Assembly: GCA_022711355.1 (NCBI GenBank)
Contig: JAKLFE010000011.1
Coordinates: 1 to 64,000, forward strand
Length of the DNA: 64,000 bases
Direction: 5' to 3'
DNA from: Spirochaetota bacterium
Lineage (GTDB): Bacteria; Spirochaetota; Spirochaetia; Treponematales; Rectinemataceae
The translations under genes and the position numbers were made by a program. The notes below the pieces were generated by a model that was not told where the DNA came from, made no database searches, and saw nothing but the letters and a program-made list of their open reading frames with translations. Numbering within the stretch: the stretch's first letter is position 1; each line of letters opens with the position of its first letter. Below, in pieces: positions 51,771 to 60,389 of the stretch.

Positions 51771-52400
51771 CTAGGCCAGCCGGTGGTCCACGGCGTACTT
51801 GATCAGCTGGGCGCTGGTGGCCAGGCCCATCTTCGAGAGGATGCGCGCCCGATAGGTGCTCACGGTCTTGGGGCTCAGGGCGAGGCGCGCGGCGACCTCG
51901 GAGAGGGTGAGTCCCGAGCCGACGAGGAGGAGGACCTGGTACTCCCGCTGGGAGAGCCGCTCGTGGGGAGGAAGCTCCGAGTCGCACTCGACGTAGTAGG
52001 CGAGGCGCTCGGCTACCTCCTGGGTGATGTAGCGCCTTCCGGAGGCCACGGCGCGTATCGCGTCCACCAGCTCCCCGTCGGCGCTCGACTTCGTGAGGTA
52101 GGCCGAGGCCCCGTCGCGGAGGCTGCGGACCGCGAACTGCTCCTCGGAGTGCATGCTGAGCACGATGACCTTGATCCCCGGACGAGCCGCCCGCAGGTCG
52201 CGGATGACGTCGAGGCCGCCCCTGCCCGGCATCGATATGTCGAGGACGACGACGTCGAAGGGCTCCTTGCGCGCCAGCTCCAGCGCCTCTTCCCCGCTCC
52301 CCGCCTCGCCCGTGACGGCGATGTCGGGACAGGAGGAGGCGATGGCGACGATGCCGCGGCGCACGATGCCGTGGTCGTCCGCGACGAGGACCCGGATCAG
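51771..52400 (-). CDS. NarL/LuxR-type response regulator with CTG start
   Basis: 209 residues. Receiver with VADDHGIVRRG, phospho-acceptor Asp54 (VVVLDISMPG), Ser/Thr and Lys in YLTKSSADGELV, then a LuxR/GerE helix-turn-helix (LSQREYQVLLLVGSGLTLSEVAARL...). The only start that keeps the first strand is CTG 52400: its CTGA overlaps the kinase stop, and GGGAGG is 5 nt upstream. The next in-frame GTG would delete the acidic pocket. Partner of the kinase encoded immediately upstream. Confidence 0.88.
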   Translation of the reverse strand: MIRVLVADDHGIVRRGIVAIASSCPDIAVTGEAGSGEEALELARKEPFDVVVLDISMPGRGGLDVIRDLRAARPGIKVIVLSMHSEEQFAVRSLRDGASAYLTKSSADGELVDAIRAVASGRRYITQEVAERLAYYVECDSELPPHERLSQREYQVLLLVGSGLTLSEVAARLALSPKTVSTYRARILSKMGLATSAQLIKYAVDHRLA

Positions 52401-53542
52401 GGGAGCCTCCCTTCGGGGGTGAGGGGGATGCGCACTTCGAGCTCGGTCCCCAGCCCGGGCCCTCCGCGGATCGAGGCGCTGCCGCCGAGGCCCCTGGCCC
52501 GCTCGCGGATCCCCTGTATGCCGAAGGAGCCCGGCGAGGAGGCCTGGGCCTCCGAGATGCCGACGCCGTCGTCCCTGACCCGGAGCAGCACGGCCCCTCC
52601 CTCCTCGCCGAGCTCGATGGCGAAGGAAGCGGCGCCGGCGTGCCGGACGACGTTGGTCAAGGATTCCTGGATGATGCGAAACAGGGCCGTGGAGGCCTTC
52701 GGGCCGATGGCCCCCTCGCGGACGGCTATCCGCAGCGAGGGGATCAGGGCGGAGCGCGAGGCCATCTCGCCCGAGAGCCATTCGATCGCCGCCGCGAGGC
52801 CGAGCCGGTCGAGGACGGCGGGCCGGAGCTCCGAGCAGAGGCGCTGGACGGAGCGGATAGCCTGGTTCGTCATGTACAGGAGCTCACCGAGCCTCTTTCG
52901 CTGCGCCTCCCCGACGTCCTTATGGACGCGGGCCATGGCCCGGAGCTCCAGCTCGATGGCCGTGAGGGCCTGGCCGAGCTCGTCGTGGAGCTCCCGGGCC
53001 ACGGCCTTGCGCTCCTCTTCCCGCACCTCGAGGATGTGCTGCGCGAGGGCTCCGAGCTCGGCCTCGACGGCCGATAGCCGCTCCTCGCTCCGGCGGCTCT
53101 CGGTGACCTCGGTCCAGACGAGGCCGAGCCCCGAGCCGACCTTGAAGGCCCGCAGCGAGAAGCGGCGCTCGGCGCCCTCCTCGTCGTGCAATGACACGCT
53201 CGTAACGAAGCTCTCGCCGCCTGCCAAGACGGCGCGATATCGCTCGAGCAGGCCATTCGGATCGCCTTCCCGGAGGGTCCGTATCGGCCCGCCGACGCTG
53301 GCCAGGGGATCGAAGGAAGGGGCGGCGGCGGCCGCCCGGTTGAGGTAGCGATACCGGAGCTCCTCGTCGAGGAGGACGCAGCGGTCGGGGATCTGGTCCA
53401 TGAAGGAGGCGAAGAGGAGCTCGGCCTCGCCGAGCGCCGCGGCCAGAGCCGCGTTCTCGGCTTCGAGGCGGGCGAGCTCCTCCCCGGACGCCGCGTCTCG
53501 GTGATCCGAGCGGCGACCGGGCCCTGCATTTTTTGTGCGCAT
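52397..53542 (-). CDS. cytoplasmic NarX-type (HisKA_3) sensor histidine kinase
   Basis: 381 residues without membrane segments. N-terminal coiled coil, a PAS-like domain (about 40-150, FMDQIPDRCVLLDEELRYRYLNRAA), then HisKA_3 with EERKAVARELHDELGQALTAIELELRA-type motif (His186) and HATPase_c (NVVRHAGA, RDDGVGI, GIQGIRERARGLGG, GLGTELEVRIPL). Phosphorylates the NarL-type regulator encoded downstream with CTGA overlap. The signal is unknown; a soluble PAS suggests redox or small-molecule sensing. Confidence 0.92.
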   Translation of the reverse strand: MRTKNAGPGRRSDHRDAASGEELARLEAENAALAAALGEAELLFASFMDQIPDRCVLLDEELRYRYLNRAAAAAPSFDPLASVGGPIRTLREGDPNGLLERYRAVLAGGESFVTSVSLHDEEGAERRFSLRAFKVGSGLGLVWTEVTESRRSEERLSAVEAELGALAQHILEVREEERKAVARELHDELGQALTAIELELRAMARVHKDVGEAQRKRLGELLYMTNQAIRSVQRLCSELRPAVLDRLGLAAAIEWLSGEMASRSALIPSLRIAVREGAIGPKASTALFRIIQESLTNVVRHAGAASFAIELGEEGGAVLLRVRDDGVGISEAQASSPGSFGIQGIRERARGLGGSASIRGGPGLGTELEVRIPLTPEGRLP

Positions 53543-53662
53543 ACGAAGCCCCGCTGGGCGATTCCTTTTTGTGCCGCCGAAACGCGAATACGGATACGGC
53601 CTAGGATAGCTCGATCGGGGGAGATGGGTAAGGGGTCGCCCGGCGCGATGCCGGAAATGAAA

Positions 53663-53692
53663 AGCCGAAGCCCCCCAGGAGGGGCTTCGGCT
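53663..53692 (-). terminator. rho-independent terminator of the EF-G-like gene
   Basis: 12-bp stem AGCCGAAGCCCC/GGGGCTTCGGCT with a 6-nt loop, followed on the minus strand by TTTT. It lies 31 nt after the EF-G-like stop. Confidence 0.85.
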
Positions 53693-53722
53693 TCCGGTCG
53701 GCGGCCCGTTCCGGCGAGCCGC

Positions 53723-55816
53723 TTACTCCTCCTCCTCCTCCTGGGTCCTGAAGGCCGCGGCGGCCTTGATCACGTCCTCGGCGATCTTGCCGGTGATCGG
53801 GGCGTAGTGGTCGAACTCGACCTCGAAGGAGCCCGTGCTGCTCGTCATCGACTTGAGGTCGATCGCGTAGCGCAGGAGCTCGGCCTGGGGCACCTGGGCG
53901 TCGATCTCGACGATGCCGCCGCCCAGGGGGTTCTGGCCCGAGATGCGGCCGCGCCGGCCCGAGAGGTCGGACATGACGTCGCCCAGGTTCTTCTCCTCGA
54001 CGAAGACGCGCAGGTTCATGACGGGCTCGAGGAGGACGGGGTTGGCGTTCTTGGTCGCCTCGCGGAAGGCCCCGCGGGAGGCGATCTTGAAGGCCATCTC
54101 CGAGGAGTCGACGGGATGCTCCTTGCCGTCGGTGATGGCGGTCTTCACGTCGACGACGGGGTAGCCGGCCACGATGCCCGCTTCCATGGCCTGGTGGATG
54201 CCCTTCTCGATGCCGGGGATGAAGCCCTTGGAGACCGACTGGCCGAAGAGCTTGTTCTCGAACTGGTAGCCCGAGCCCCGCTCGAGGGGCTCGACGTCGA
54301 AGACGACGCGGGCGTACTGGCCGTGGCCGCCGGTCTGCTTCTTGTGCGTGTACTCGGCGGAGGCCTTCTTGGTGATGGTCTCGCGGTAGGCGACGCGGGG
54401 AACGCGGGTCTCCGCGGCGATCTTGGAGGCGTTGCGGATCTTGTCGAGGACCATGTTTATCTGGAGCTCGCCCATGCCGGAGACGACGGTCTCCTTGGTC
54501 TCGGCGTTGAAGCGCACCTGGAAGGTGAGGTCCTCCTCCGCCGCCTTGAGGAGGTTCTCGTTGAGCTTGTCCTCCTCCTTCTTGTTGACCGCCGAGATGG
54601 CGATCATGTGGACGGGGGTCGGGAGGCGGAGGGGATGGTAGGCGAGGGGCCGCTCCGCCGCCGAGATCGTGTCGTTGGTCTTGAGCGAGGCCGACTTCGC
54701 GATGATGCCGATGTCGCCGGCGGGGATCTCCTTGACCTCCTCGAGCTTCTTGCCCTGGAGGGTGTAGAGCTTGCCGAGCTTCTCCTTGCGGCCGTCGCGG
54801 GCGTTCACGATCTCGAGGTCGGGGGCGAGGACGCCGGTGATGACCTTGACGTAGGAGAGGCGGCCCGAGAACTGGTCGATCTGGGTCTTGAAGACGAGGG
54901 CCGAGGCCGGCTTGGCGGGGTCGACGCGGATCTCGACGGAGGCGCCCGCCTCGGTCGCGGGCTCGGGGGCGAGGCTCGCGGGGCTCGGCCCGATGGTCGC
55001 GATGAAGTCGACGAGGGCCGCCGTGCCTATGTTGCGCAGCCCAGCCCCCGCGAAGGCGGGGACGATGCGGCCCGCGGCGAAGGCCTCCTTGAGCCCCTTG
55101 AGGGTCTCCTCCGGGGAGAGCTCGCCCGAGCCGAGGTACTTCTCCATGAGCTCGTCGTCGCCCTCGGCCGCGGCCTCGTAGAGCTTGGCGCGATACTCGG
55201 CGAGGGCGGCGGCCATGTCCGCGGGGACGGGAGCCTCGGCTTCCTTCTGCTCGTGGGAGGAGGGGGCGGGGTAGGCCACCCCCTTGAGGACGTCCACGAC
55301 GCCCTTCAAGCCGGCGCCCTCTCCCATGGGGATCGTGATCGCGACCGGAGCGACCTTGAACTTGTCCTTGACGTCCTCGAGGGACTTGGCGAAGGAGGCG
55401 CGCTCCTCGTCGAGGCGGGACACGAAGACCATGCGGGGCTTCGAGCGCGACTCGAGGCTGCGCCAGAGCTTGATGGTCTCGATCTGCACGCCGGTCCTGC
55501 CGTCGACGAGGAGGAGGGCCGCCTCGCAGGAACGGAAGGCGAGGACGACCTCGCCGACGAAGTCGGAGGAGCCGGGGGTATCGATGAAGTTCAGCTTCGC
55601 GTCTTTGTATGTCAGGTGGGAGAGCGAGGCCCTGACGGAGATCTTGCGGGCGATCTCGTCCTCGCCGTAGTCGCTGACGGTCTTGCCGGACTCGATGGTC
55701 TCGGGCTTGGAGATGGCCCCACCCTGGAAGAGTATATGCTCGAGCAGCGTGGTCTTACCCGTGCCGCCGTGGCCGGCTATCGCCACGTTCCGAATGAGGT
55801 CCGTAGAATACGCCAT
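53723..55816 (-). CDS. elongation factor G-like GTPase (EF-G2 type)
   Basis: 697 residues with the five-domain EF-G layout. G1 GHGGTGKTT (15-23), G3 IDTPGSSDFVGE, and a G4 of FVSRLDEE in place of NKxD, plus a divergent G2 (SVRASLSHL), mark it as the EF-G-like paralogue rather than the main FusA. Domain IV/V motifs (GHGQYARVVFDVEPL, PLGGGIVEIDAQVPQAE, FEVEFDHY) are intact. The C-terminus ends in a run of Glu (QEEEEE). Such proteins act on ribosomes under special conditions; precise role unknown. Single-gene unit with a consensus promoter and a strong terminator. Confidence 0.9.
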   Translation of the reverse strand: MAYSTDLIRNVAIAGHGGTGKTTLLEHILFQGGAISKPETIESGKTVSDYGEDEIARKISVRASLSHLTYKDAKLNFIDTPGSSDFVGEVVLAFRSCEAALLLVDGRTGVQIETIKLWRSLESRSKPRMVFVSRLDEERASFAKSLEDVKDKFKVAPVAITIPMGEGAGLKGVVDVLKGVAYPAPSSHEQKEAEAPVPADMAAALAEYRAKLYEAAAEGDDELMEKYLGSGELSPEETLKGLKEAFAAGRIVPAFAGAGLRNIGTAALVDFIATIGPSPASLAPEPATEAGASVEIRVDPAKPASALVFKTQIDQFSGRLSYVKVITGVLAPDLEIVNARDGRKEKLGKLYTLQGKKLEEVKEIPAGDIGIIAKSASLKTNDTISAAERPLAYHPLRLPTPVHMIAISAVNKKEEDKLNENLLKAAEEDLTFQVRFNAETKETVVSGMGELQINMVLDKIRNASKIAAETRVPRVAYRETITKKASAEYTHKKQTGGHGQYARVVFDVEPLERGSGYQFENKLFGQSVSKGFIPGIEKGIHQAMEAGIVAGYPVVDVKTAITDGKEHPVDSSEMAFKIASRGAFREATKNANPVLLEPVMNLRVFVEEKNLGDVMSDLSGRRGRISGQNPLGGGIVEIDAQVPQAELLRYAIDLKSMTSSTGSFEVEFDHYAPITGKIAEDVIKAAAAFRTQEEEEE

Positions 55817-55878
55817 ACTAACTCCTTAAAAGGATGTGCAACCGCGGTGTTCTCGTCGGAAGACAAGTAAACCGAGGT

Positions 55879-55906
55879 ATTATAAACCGCTCCAATACGC
55901 TGTCAA
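55879..55906 (-). promoter_or_regulatory. consensus promoter of the EF-G-like gene
   Basis: Minus strand perfect TTGACA (55906-55901), 16-bp spacer, perfect TATAAT (55884-55879). Start near 55872; AAGGAG precedes the ATG at 55816. The best match to consensus in the window. Confidence 0.8.
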
Positions 55907-55956
55907 CAGCAAATTAGGCCTCCTCCTCGCGGGAGGGCCCGAGGCGCTCCCGCGGC

Positions 55957-56955
55957 TCAGGCCCGGGCCCGCCTGACGCGGAGCACTTCGTAGTTCCAGT
56001 TGAGCACCCAGGGCTCGAGGAAGGCCCTGAGCTCCTCCATGGCCAGGTAGAAGCGGCTCCGCGCCCTGCCCTCGAGGGGAGCGCGCGGCAGCACGACGAA
56101 GTCGTATTCCGATACGGAGCCGAAGGGCTCGAGGCCGGCCGGCGGGGACTCGACGGCCTCGTGGCCCGTGAGGACGAGGACCTTCCTGCCGGGGCAGTCC
56201 CTGAGGATGGCCGACTTGACGCGCGCCTCCTCGGCGCTCTCCACGAAGAGCCGTCCGGCGTGGAGGAATGAGGTGCCCTCCACCGACCAATCGAGCTCGA
56301 GGCGGCGATAGAGCTCCTCGTTCCGGCCGAGGATGGCGTAGGTCGCCGGGTCGACGCGGCCCTCGGGCACGAGGAGCTCCATGCCGCCGCGGCAGGAGCT
56401 CGAGCCGAGGGCTTGGAGGGCGCCGAGGTTGTGGGTCGCGACGAGCCATCGGCGCTCGCCCTCCGCGCGCTGGCGGCCCTCGGAGCGGCGCGGCCTGACG
56501 AGCTCGGCGAGGGCCTCGGCTATGCGCGTGACCGTGCTCCCCGCGCCGAGGAGGATGCCGACGGAGCCGCCCGACGCGCCCCTGCCCTCGTTCGTCACGA
56601 GGTCGAGGACGGCGTTGGCCACCTTGATCTTCTGCGTGACGTAGAGGTGGCGCTTTTGGGAATAGGAGCGCATCTCCCTCGCGATGCCGAGTCGGCTCTC
56701 GCCGCCCGGCCCCTCGCTCTTGCGGAAGAGGGGCACCCCCTCTTCCTCCTCGAATTTGCGGAGCTGGGTGCCGATCCAGGTGTCGCTCGTGTACGTTATG
56801 CCGAAGCGCTCGCGGAGATGGTCGCGCACGGCGCTCAGGGGAAGGTCGAGGTCGAGGATGGAGTCGGCGCTCGAGCGATCGTACTCCTCGGAGAAGAGGA
56901 TGAAGAGGGCGGCCACGAGCTCGTTCCGATTGAGCCTTTGTCGGGTTTTCGCCAT
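55957..56955 (-). CDS. DeoR-like transcriptional regulator of the sugar ABC operon
   Basis: 332 residues. The N-terminal about 90 residues are helical with a winged-helix-like pattern (VRDHLRERFGITYTSDTWIGTQLRKFEEEEGVPLF). The C-terminal domain has the DeoR/SorC sugar-phosphate fold hallmarks GILLGAGSTVTRIAEAL, WLVATHNLGALQAL and VLVLTGHEAV (isomerase-like phosphate-binding loops), so a sugar phosphate or polyol phosphate is the likely effector. AGGAG precedes ATG 56955. Divergent from the substrate-binding-protein gene, whose promoter has a palindrome at the -10, the likely operator. Confidence 0.8.
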   Translation of the reverse strand: MAKTRQRLNRNELVAALFILFSEEYDRSSADSILDLDLPLSAVRDHLRERFGITYTSDTWIGTQLRKFEEEEGVPLFRKSEGPGGESRLGIAREMRSYSQKRHLYVTQKIKVANAVLDLVTNEGRGASGGSVGILLGAGSTVTRIAEALAELVRPRRSEGRQRAEGERRWLVATHNLGALQALGSSSCRGGMELLVPEGRVDPATYAILGRNEELYRRLELDWSVEGTSFLHAGRLFVESAEEARVKSAILRDCPGRKVLVLTGHEAVESPPAGLEPFGSVSEYDFVVLPRAPLEGRARSRFYLAMEELRAFLEPWVLNWNYEVLRVRRARA

Positions 56956-57064
56956 GCCTGCTCCTGTTAAGCATGCATTAATTGCTTAATTAGCGAATTA
57001 TCTCGTTAAAACAAGATTAAGTAAATAGACAAAAATGTTATAGGAAATCGCTATATGGAAACGC

Positions 57065-57093
57065 TTGCAGAGCGTCCAATCTGGGCATACTGT
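57065..57093 (+). promoter_or_regulatory. promoter of the sugar ABC operon
   Basis: TTGCAG (57065-57070), 17-bp spacer, TACTGT (57088-57093). Confidence 0.55.
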
Positions 57094-57112
57094 GAACTTC
57101 TCAGTGTTCACA
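57091..57112. promoter_or_regulatory. palindromic operator in the sugar ABC promoter
   Basis: TGTGAAC / GTTCACA inverted repeat (7-bp arms, 8-bp centre) overlapping the -10 box and the expected start site, just before the AAGGAGG ribosome binding site. Suits the divergent DeoR-like repressor. Confidence 0.6.
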
Positions 57113-57126
57113 AGGAGGCTTCCGAC

Positions 57127-58389
57127 GTGAAAAAGACCATGCTTTTCGCCCTCTCCCTGATCCTCGCCTTCGCCGCGCCGATCTGCGCGCAGGCGCAAAA
57201 GGCGGCCAAGCTCGTCATCGCTGGCCGCGACGGGGATTACGGCAACGCCATGCAGGTGGCCGTGGACGCCTACAAGGTCGCCCATCCCGAGGTGACGATC
57301 GAGCTCCTGAAGCTCTCGGGCGACGACATCTACCAGAAGACCGTCATCGACCTGAAGACCGGCTCGGGCAGCTACGACCTCATCCTCATCGACGATCCCA
57401 AGGCCATGCAGTTCCAGAAGGCCGGCTGGCTCGAGGACCTCGGCCCCCTGTACAAGAAGGCCGGCCAGAAGGTCGATCCAGACTTCATCGCCTCGGCCAT
57501 GGATCTCTGCCGCTTCCCCAACGGAGCCTCCGGGAAGCTCTACGGCCTTCCCTTCGTCGGCAACGTCTCCCTCTTCGCCTACCGCCAGGACCTGTTCAAG
57601 AAGTACGGTCTCGGCGACCCGAGGACCTGGACCGACGTCCTTACCGCCGCCAAGAAGATCTCCGCCGGCGAGGGCGAGGCCGCGAGCGCCGTCGTCTTCC
57701 GCGGCGTGAAGGGCAATCCCATCGTCACCGCCTACCTCCCCATCTTCTGGGCCTTCGGCGGCGAGATCCTCGACAAGTCCGGCAAGCCGACCCTCGACTC
57801 CCCCGCGGGCATGAAGGCCATCTCCTACTTCCTGGAGCTCGCCAAGTACGCGCCCAAGGGCACCCCGATGAACAACACCGCCCAGGTCCGCGACACCCTC
57901 CTCGCGGGGGGCGCCGCCATCGCCCCCGAGGTCTGGCCCGCCTGGCTCGGCGCCATGGAGGATCCGAGCAAGTCCAAGGTCGCCGGCCTCGTGAAGGTCG
58001 CCAAGCACCCCGGCGAGGTCACCAAGTCCGCCTCGATGATCGGCATCTGGCACATCGCCATCCCCGCCGCCTCCAGGAGCAAGCAGGCGGCCTTCGATTT
58101 CCTCCAGTTCGTCACGAGCAAGGAGATCCAGAAGAAGATGTCCGTCGAGGTGGGCCTCCCCCCGAGCCGCTCCTCGATCTACGACGACCCCGAGATACTC
58201 AAGCTCAGGCCCTGGTACCCCGCCATCCGCGACGCCCTGGCCAACGGCAAGGCCAGGCCCCGCACCCTCTACTGGGCCGAGATCGAGAACACCCTGGGCG
58301 GCTACCTCCAGCAGGCCCTCATCGGCGAGAAGACCGGCGAGGCCGCCCTCCGGGAGGCCAACCAGAAGATCGCCGAGGCGATAAAGTAA
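57127..58389 (+). CDS. sugar ABC transporter substrate-binding protein
   Basis: 420 residues with a signal peptide (MLFALSLILAFAAPICAQAQ). The mature part is the extracellular solute-binding family 1 type: KLVIAGRDGDYGNAMQVAVDAYKVAHPEVTIELL, YDLILIDDPKAMQFQKAGWLEDLGPL, GKLYGLPFVGNVSLFAYRQDLF and YFLELAKYAPKGTP. Delivers a mono- or oligosaccharide to the permeases encoded downstream. GTG 57127 is chosen for AAGGAGG 7 nt upstream; the ATG at 57055 lies ahead of the promoter -35 and would not be in this mRNA. First gene of the operon; a 215-nt gap with a palindromic element separates it from the permease genes. Confidence 0.92.
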   Translation: MKKTMLFALSLILAFAAPICAQAQKAAKLVIAGRDGDYGNAMQVAVDAYKVAHPEVTIELLKLSGDDIYQKTVIDLKTGSGSYDLILIDDPKAMQFQKAGWLEDLGPLYKKAGQKVDPDFIASAMDLCRFPNGASGKLYGLPFVGNVSLFAYRQDLFKKYGLGDPRTWTDVLTAAKKISAGEGEAASAVVFRGVKGNPIVTAYLPIFWAFGGEILDKSGKPTLDSPAGMKAISYFLELAKYAPKGTPMNNTAQVRDTLLAGGAAIAPEVWPAWLGAMEDPSKSKVAGLVKVAKHPGEVTKSASMIGIWHIAIPAASRSKQAAFDFLQFVTSKEIQKKMSVEVGLPPSRSSIYDDPEILKLRPWYPAIRDALANGKARPRTLYWAEIENTLGGYLQQALIGEKTGEAALREANQKIAEAIK

Positions 58390-58421
58390 GCGCGCCCTTC
58401 CGGGGAACGTATAATCAGGAT

Positions 58422-58534
58422 AAGAGAGGCACAGAGGCACAGAGAAGAGACAGGGGAGCAGATAGTGAGAAGCCACTTCCTCTTGGTCCATCTTTGGTCT
58501 TCTCCTTCTTCCTCTGTGCCTCTGTGTCTCTCTT
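58422..58534. repeat. MITE-like long inverted repeat inside the sugar ABC operon
   Basis: Two 23-bp arms, 58422-58444 and 58512-58534, are inverted copies with one mismatch (left arm core GGCACAGAGGCACAGAG). The 67-nt centre is purine-rich then pyrimidine-rich, so it extends the pairing partly. Composition (A/G versus C/T tracts, lower GC) is unlike the flanking genes. No coding potential. Confidence 0.8.
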
Positions 58535-58604
58535 TACTCTCTTCCGTTTGGCCCTCGCATTCGAGCTTCGTTTCGCGCAACGTTCCGCGCTGGAGTGATC
58601 GCCT

Positions 58605-59483
58605 ATGGCTAATCAAGGACGACTGAGGGGCAGGGCCCCGTTCTACTGGGCCATCTTCTCGCCGGCCCTCGCCGTCATGCTCCTCCTCACCCTCTACCCG
58701 ATGCTGAACGTCCTGGTCACCTCGTTCCAGGACTACAATTACCTCACGGAGGTCAGGAGGTGGACGGGGCTCGGGAACTACCGCGACATCCTCGGCGACG
58801 AGCTCTTCCAGCGCTCCTTCCTGAACACGGTCGTCTACTGCGTCGGCACGACCGTCGTGGAAGTCGCCTTGGGCATCCTCCTCGCCCTCCTGTTCTACGG
58901 GGACTTCCGGGGCAAAAGCTCCTTCATGATAGCGGCGATCCTCCCCATGATGCTCTCGACGATGGTCGTCTGCGCGGTCTGGAAGACCCTCTACCACTAC
59001 GATCTGGGACTCTTCAACCAGATCCTGAGCTCCCTCGGCCTCGGGCGCGTCGGCTTCCTCATCGACAGCGGGAAGGCCCTCGTATCGCTCGCCGCCGTCG
59101 ACGTCTGGCAATGGACCCCCTTCGCCTTCATCGTGGTCCAGGCGGGCATGGCCTCCATACCCGCCGAGATATTCGAGGCCTCCCTCATCGACGGGGCCAA
59201 CCCGAGGCAGCGGGTCCTCCGCGTGACCCTGCCCATCCTGAGGGACCAGATACTACTCCTCGTCCTGCTCAGGACCATCGACACCTTCAAGATCTTCGCC
59301 AAGGTCTTCGCCCTCACGCGGGGCGGGCCGGGCAACGCGACTGAGACGACCTCCTTCTTCATCTACCGCGAGGCCTTCTCCTACTTCAAGCTCGGCAGGT
59401 CCTCCGCGGCCTCGATCATCACCCTCGCCGCGGTCGTCCTCATCTCCATGGCCTACATGCGCCGCATCCTGAAGGAGGACTGA
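58605..59483 (+). CDS. sugar ABC transporter permease 1 (MalF type)
   Basis: 292 residues, six transmembrane segments beginning YWAIFSPALAVMLLLTLYPM. The cytoplasmic EAA loop is EASLIDGANPRQRVLRVTLPIL (EAAxxDGAxxxQxFxxITLP in the family), where the ATPase docks. It forms a heterodimeric channel with the next gene product. ATG 58605 has a weak GGAGTG upstream. No ATPase gene is in this operon. Confidence 0.93.
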   Translation: MANQGRLRGRAPFYWAIFSPALAVMLLLTLYPMLNVLVTSFQDYNYLTEVRRWTGLGNYRDILGDELFQRSFLNTVVYCVGTTVVEVALGILLALLFYGDFRGKSSFMIAAILPMMLSTMVVCAVWKTLYHYDLGLFNQILSSLGLGRVGFLIDSGKALVSLAAVDVWQWTPFAFIVVQAGMASIPAEIFEASLIDGANPRQRVLRVTLPILRDQILLLVLLRTIDTFKIFAKVFALTRGGPGNATETTSFFIYREAFSYFKLGRSSAASIITLAAVVLISMAYMRRILKED

Positions 59484-59485
59484 CC

Positions 59486-60319
59486 GTGGCCAGCTACGTG
59501 CAGAAGAAGAGGGGCATCCTCTTCCCGCTGGCGATGGCCCTCGTCCTCGCCCTCTCGCTCTTCCCCATCTACTGGATACTCGCGACCTCGCTCAAGACGC
59601 CGGTCGAGGTGATCTCGACCTCGCCGACCTTCTACCCCCACGAGCCTACCCTCCAGAACTACGCCGAGATCGCGAAGGGCGGCTACCTGCGGAACGTGGC
59701 CAACTCCCTCGTCGTCACGGCCGCCTCCACGGGGGCTTCCCTCGTCCTGGCCTTCCTGGCCTCCTACGCCCTGTCCCGCTACCGCTTCCCCCTGGGAGCC
59801 AACAAGGCCTTCCTCGTGTGGATCATCATGGCCAAGATGCTCCCGCCGGTGGTCCTCGCCGTGCCGATCTACGATCTCTTCGCGCGCCTGCGCCTCGTCA
59901 ACTCGATACCCGGCCTCGTCCTCGTCTACCAGGTCTACACCCTGCCGTACTGCATCTGGATGCTCTTCGGCTTCGTGAAGGCCCTGCCCCGGGAGTTCGA
60001 GGAGGCCGCCGACATCGACGGGGCCTCGAACTCGCAGATCCTCTGGCGCATCGCCTTCCCCCTCGTGCGGACGGGCGTCGTCGCCACCGCGATATTCAGC
60101 GTCATCGTGGCCTGGGACGAGTTCCTCTTCGCCCTCCTGTTCGTGCGCAGCCCCGACAAGATGACCCTGCCCCTCGTGGTCTCCGGCTTCATCGGGGAGT
60201 TCGAGACCCTCTGGGGCCAGCTCATGGCCATCGGCATCCTGGCGACGGCGCCGATCATGGCCTTCTCCCGGGTGGTCTTCCGGCAGATGACGAGCGCCTA
60301 TTCCCTGGACCTTAAATGA
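59486..60319 (+). CDS. sugar ABC transporter permease 2 (MalG type)
   Basis: 277 residues, six transmembrane segments (LFPLAMALVLALSLFPIYWILATSLKTP start typical of CUT1 MalG-like permeases). EAA loop EEAADIDGASNSQILWRIAFPLV. GTG start 59486, 2 nt after the first permease's stop, with GAAGGAGG upstream. Pairs with permease 1; needs an ATPase encoded elsewhere, as with shared MsmK-type ATPases. Confidence 0.93.
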   Translation: MASYVQKKRGILFPLAMALVLALSLFPIYWILATSLKTPVEVISTSPTFYPHEPTLQNYAEIAKGGYLRNVANSLVVTAASTGASLVLAFLASYALSRYRFPLGANKAFLVWIIMAKMLPPVVLAVPIYDLFARLRLVNSIPGLVLVYQVYTLPYCIWMLFGFVKALPREFEEAADIDGASNSQILWRIAFPLVRTGVVATAIFSVIVAWDEFLFALLFVRSPDKMTLPLVVSGFIGEFETLWGQLMAIGILATAPIMAFSRVVFRQMTSAYSLDLK

Positions 60320-60389
60320 GGCCGCCGCGGCCCGGCGATACGCCCGCTACGCGCGAGAACGACGAACGATAGCCTAAGGGAGGAACAGC

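Noticed and set aside
57055..57126. ATG 57055 as start of the sugar-binding protein
   Set aside because: It precedes the promoter and operator and would place 24 residues before the signal peptide.
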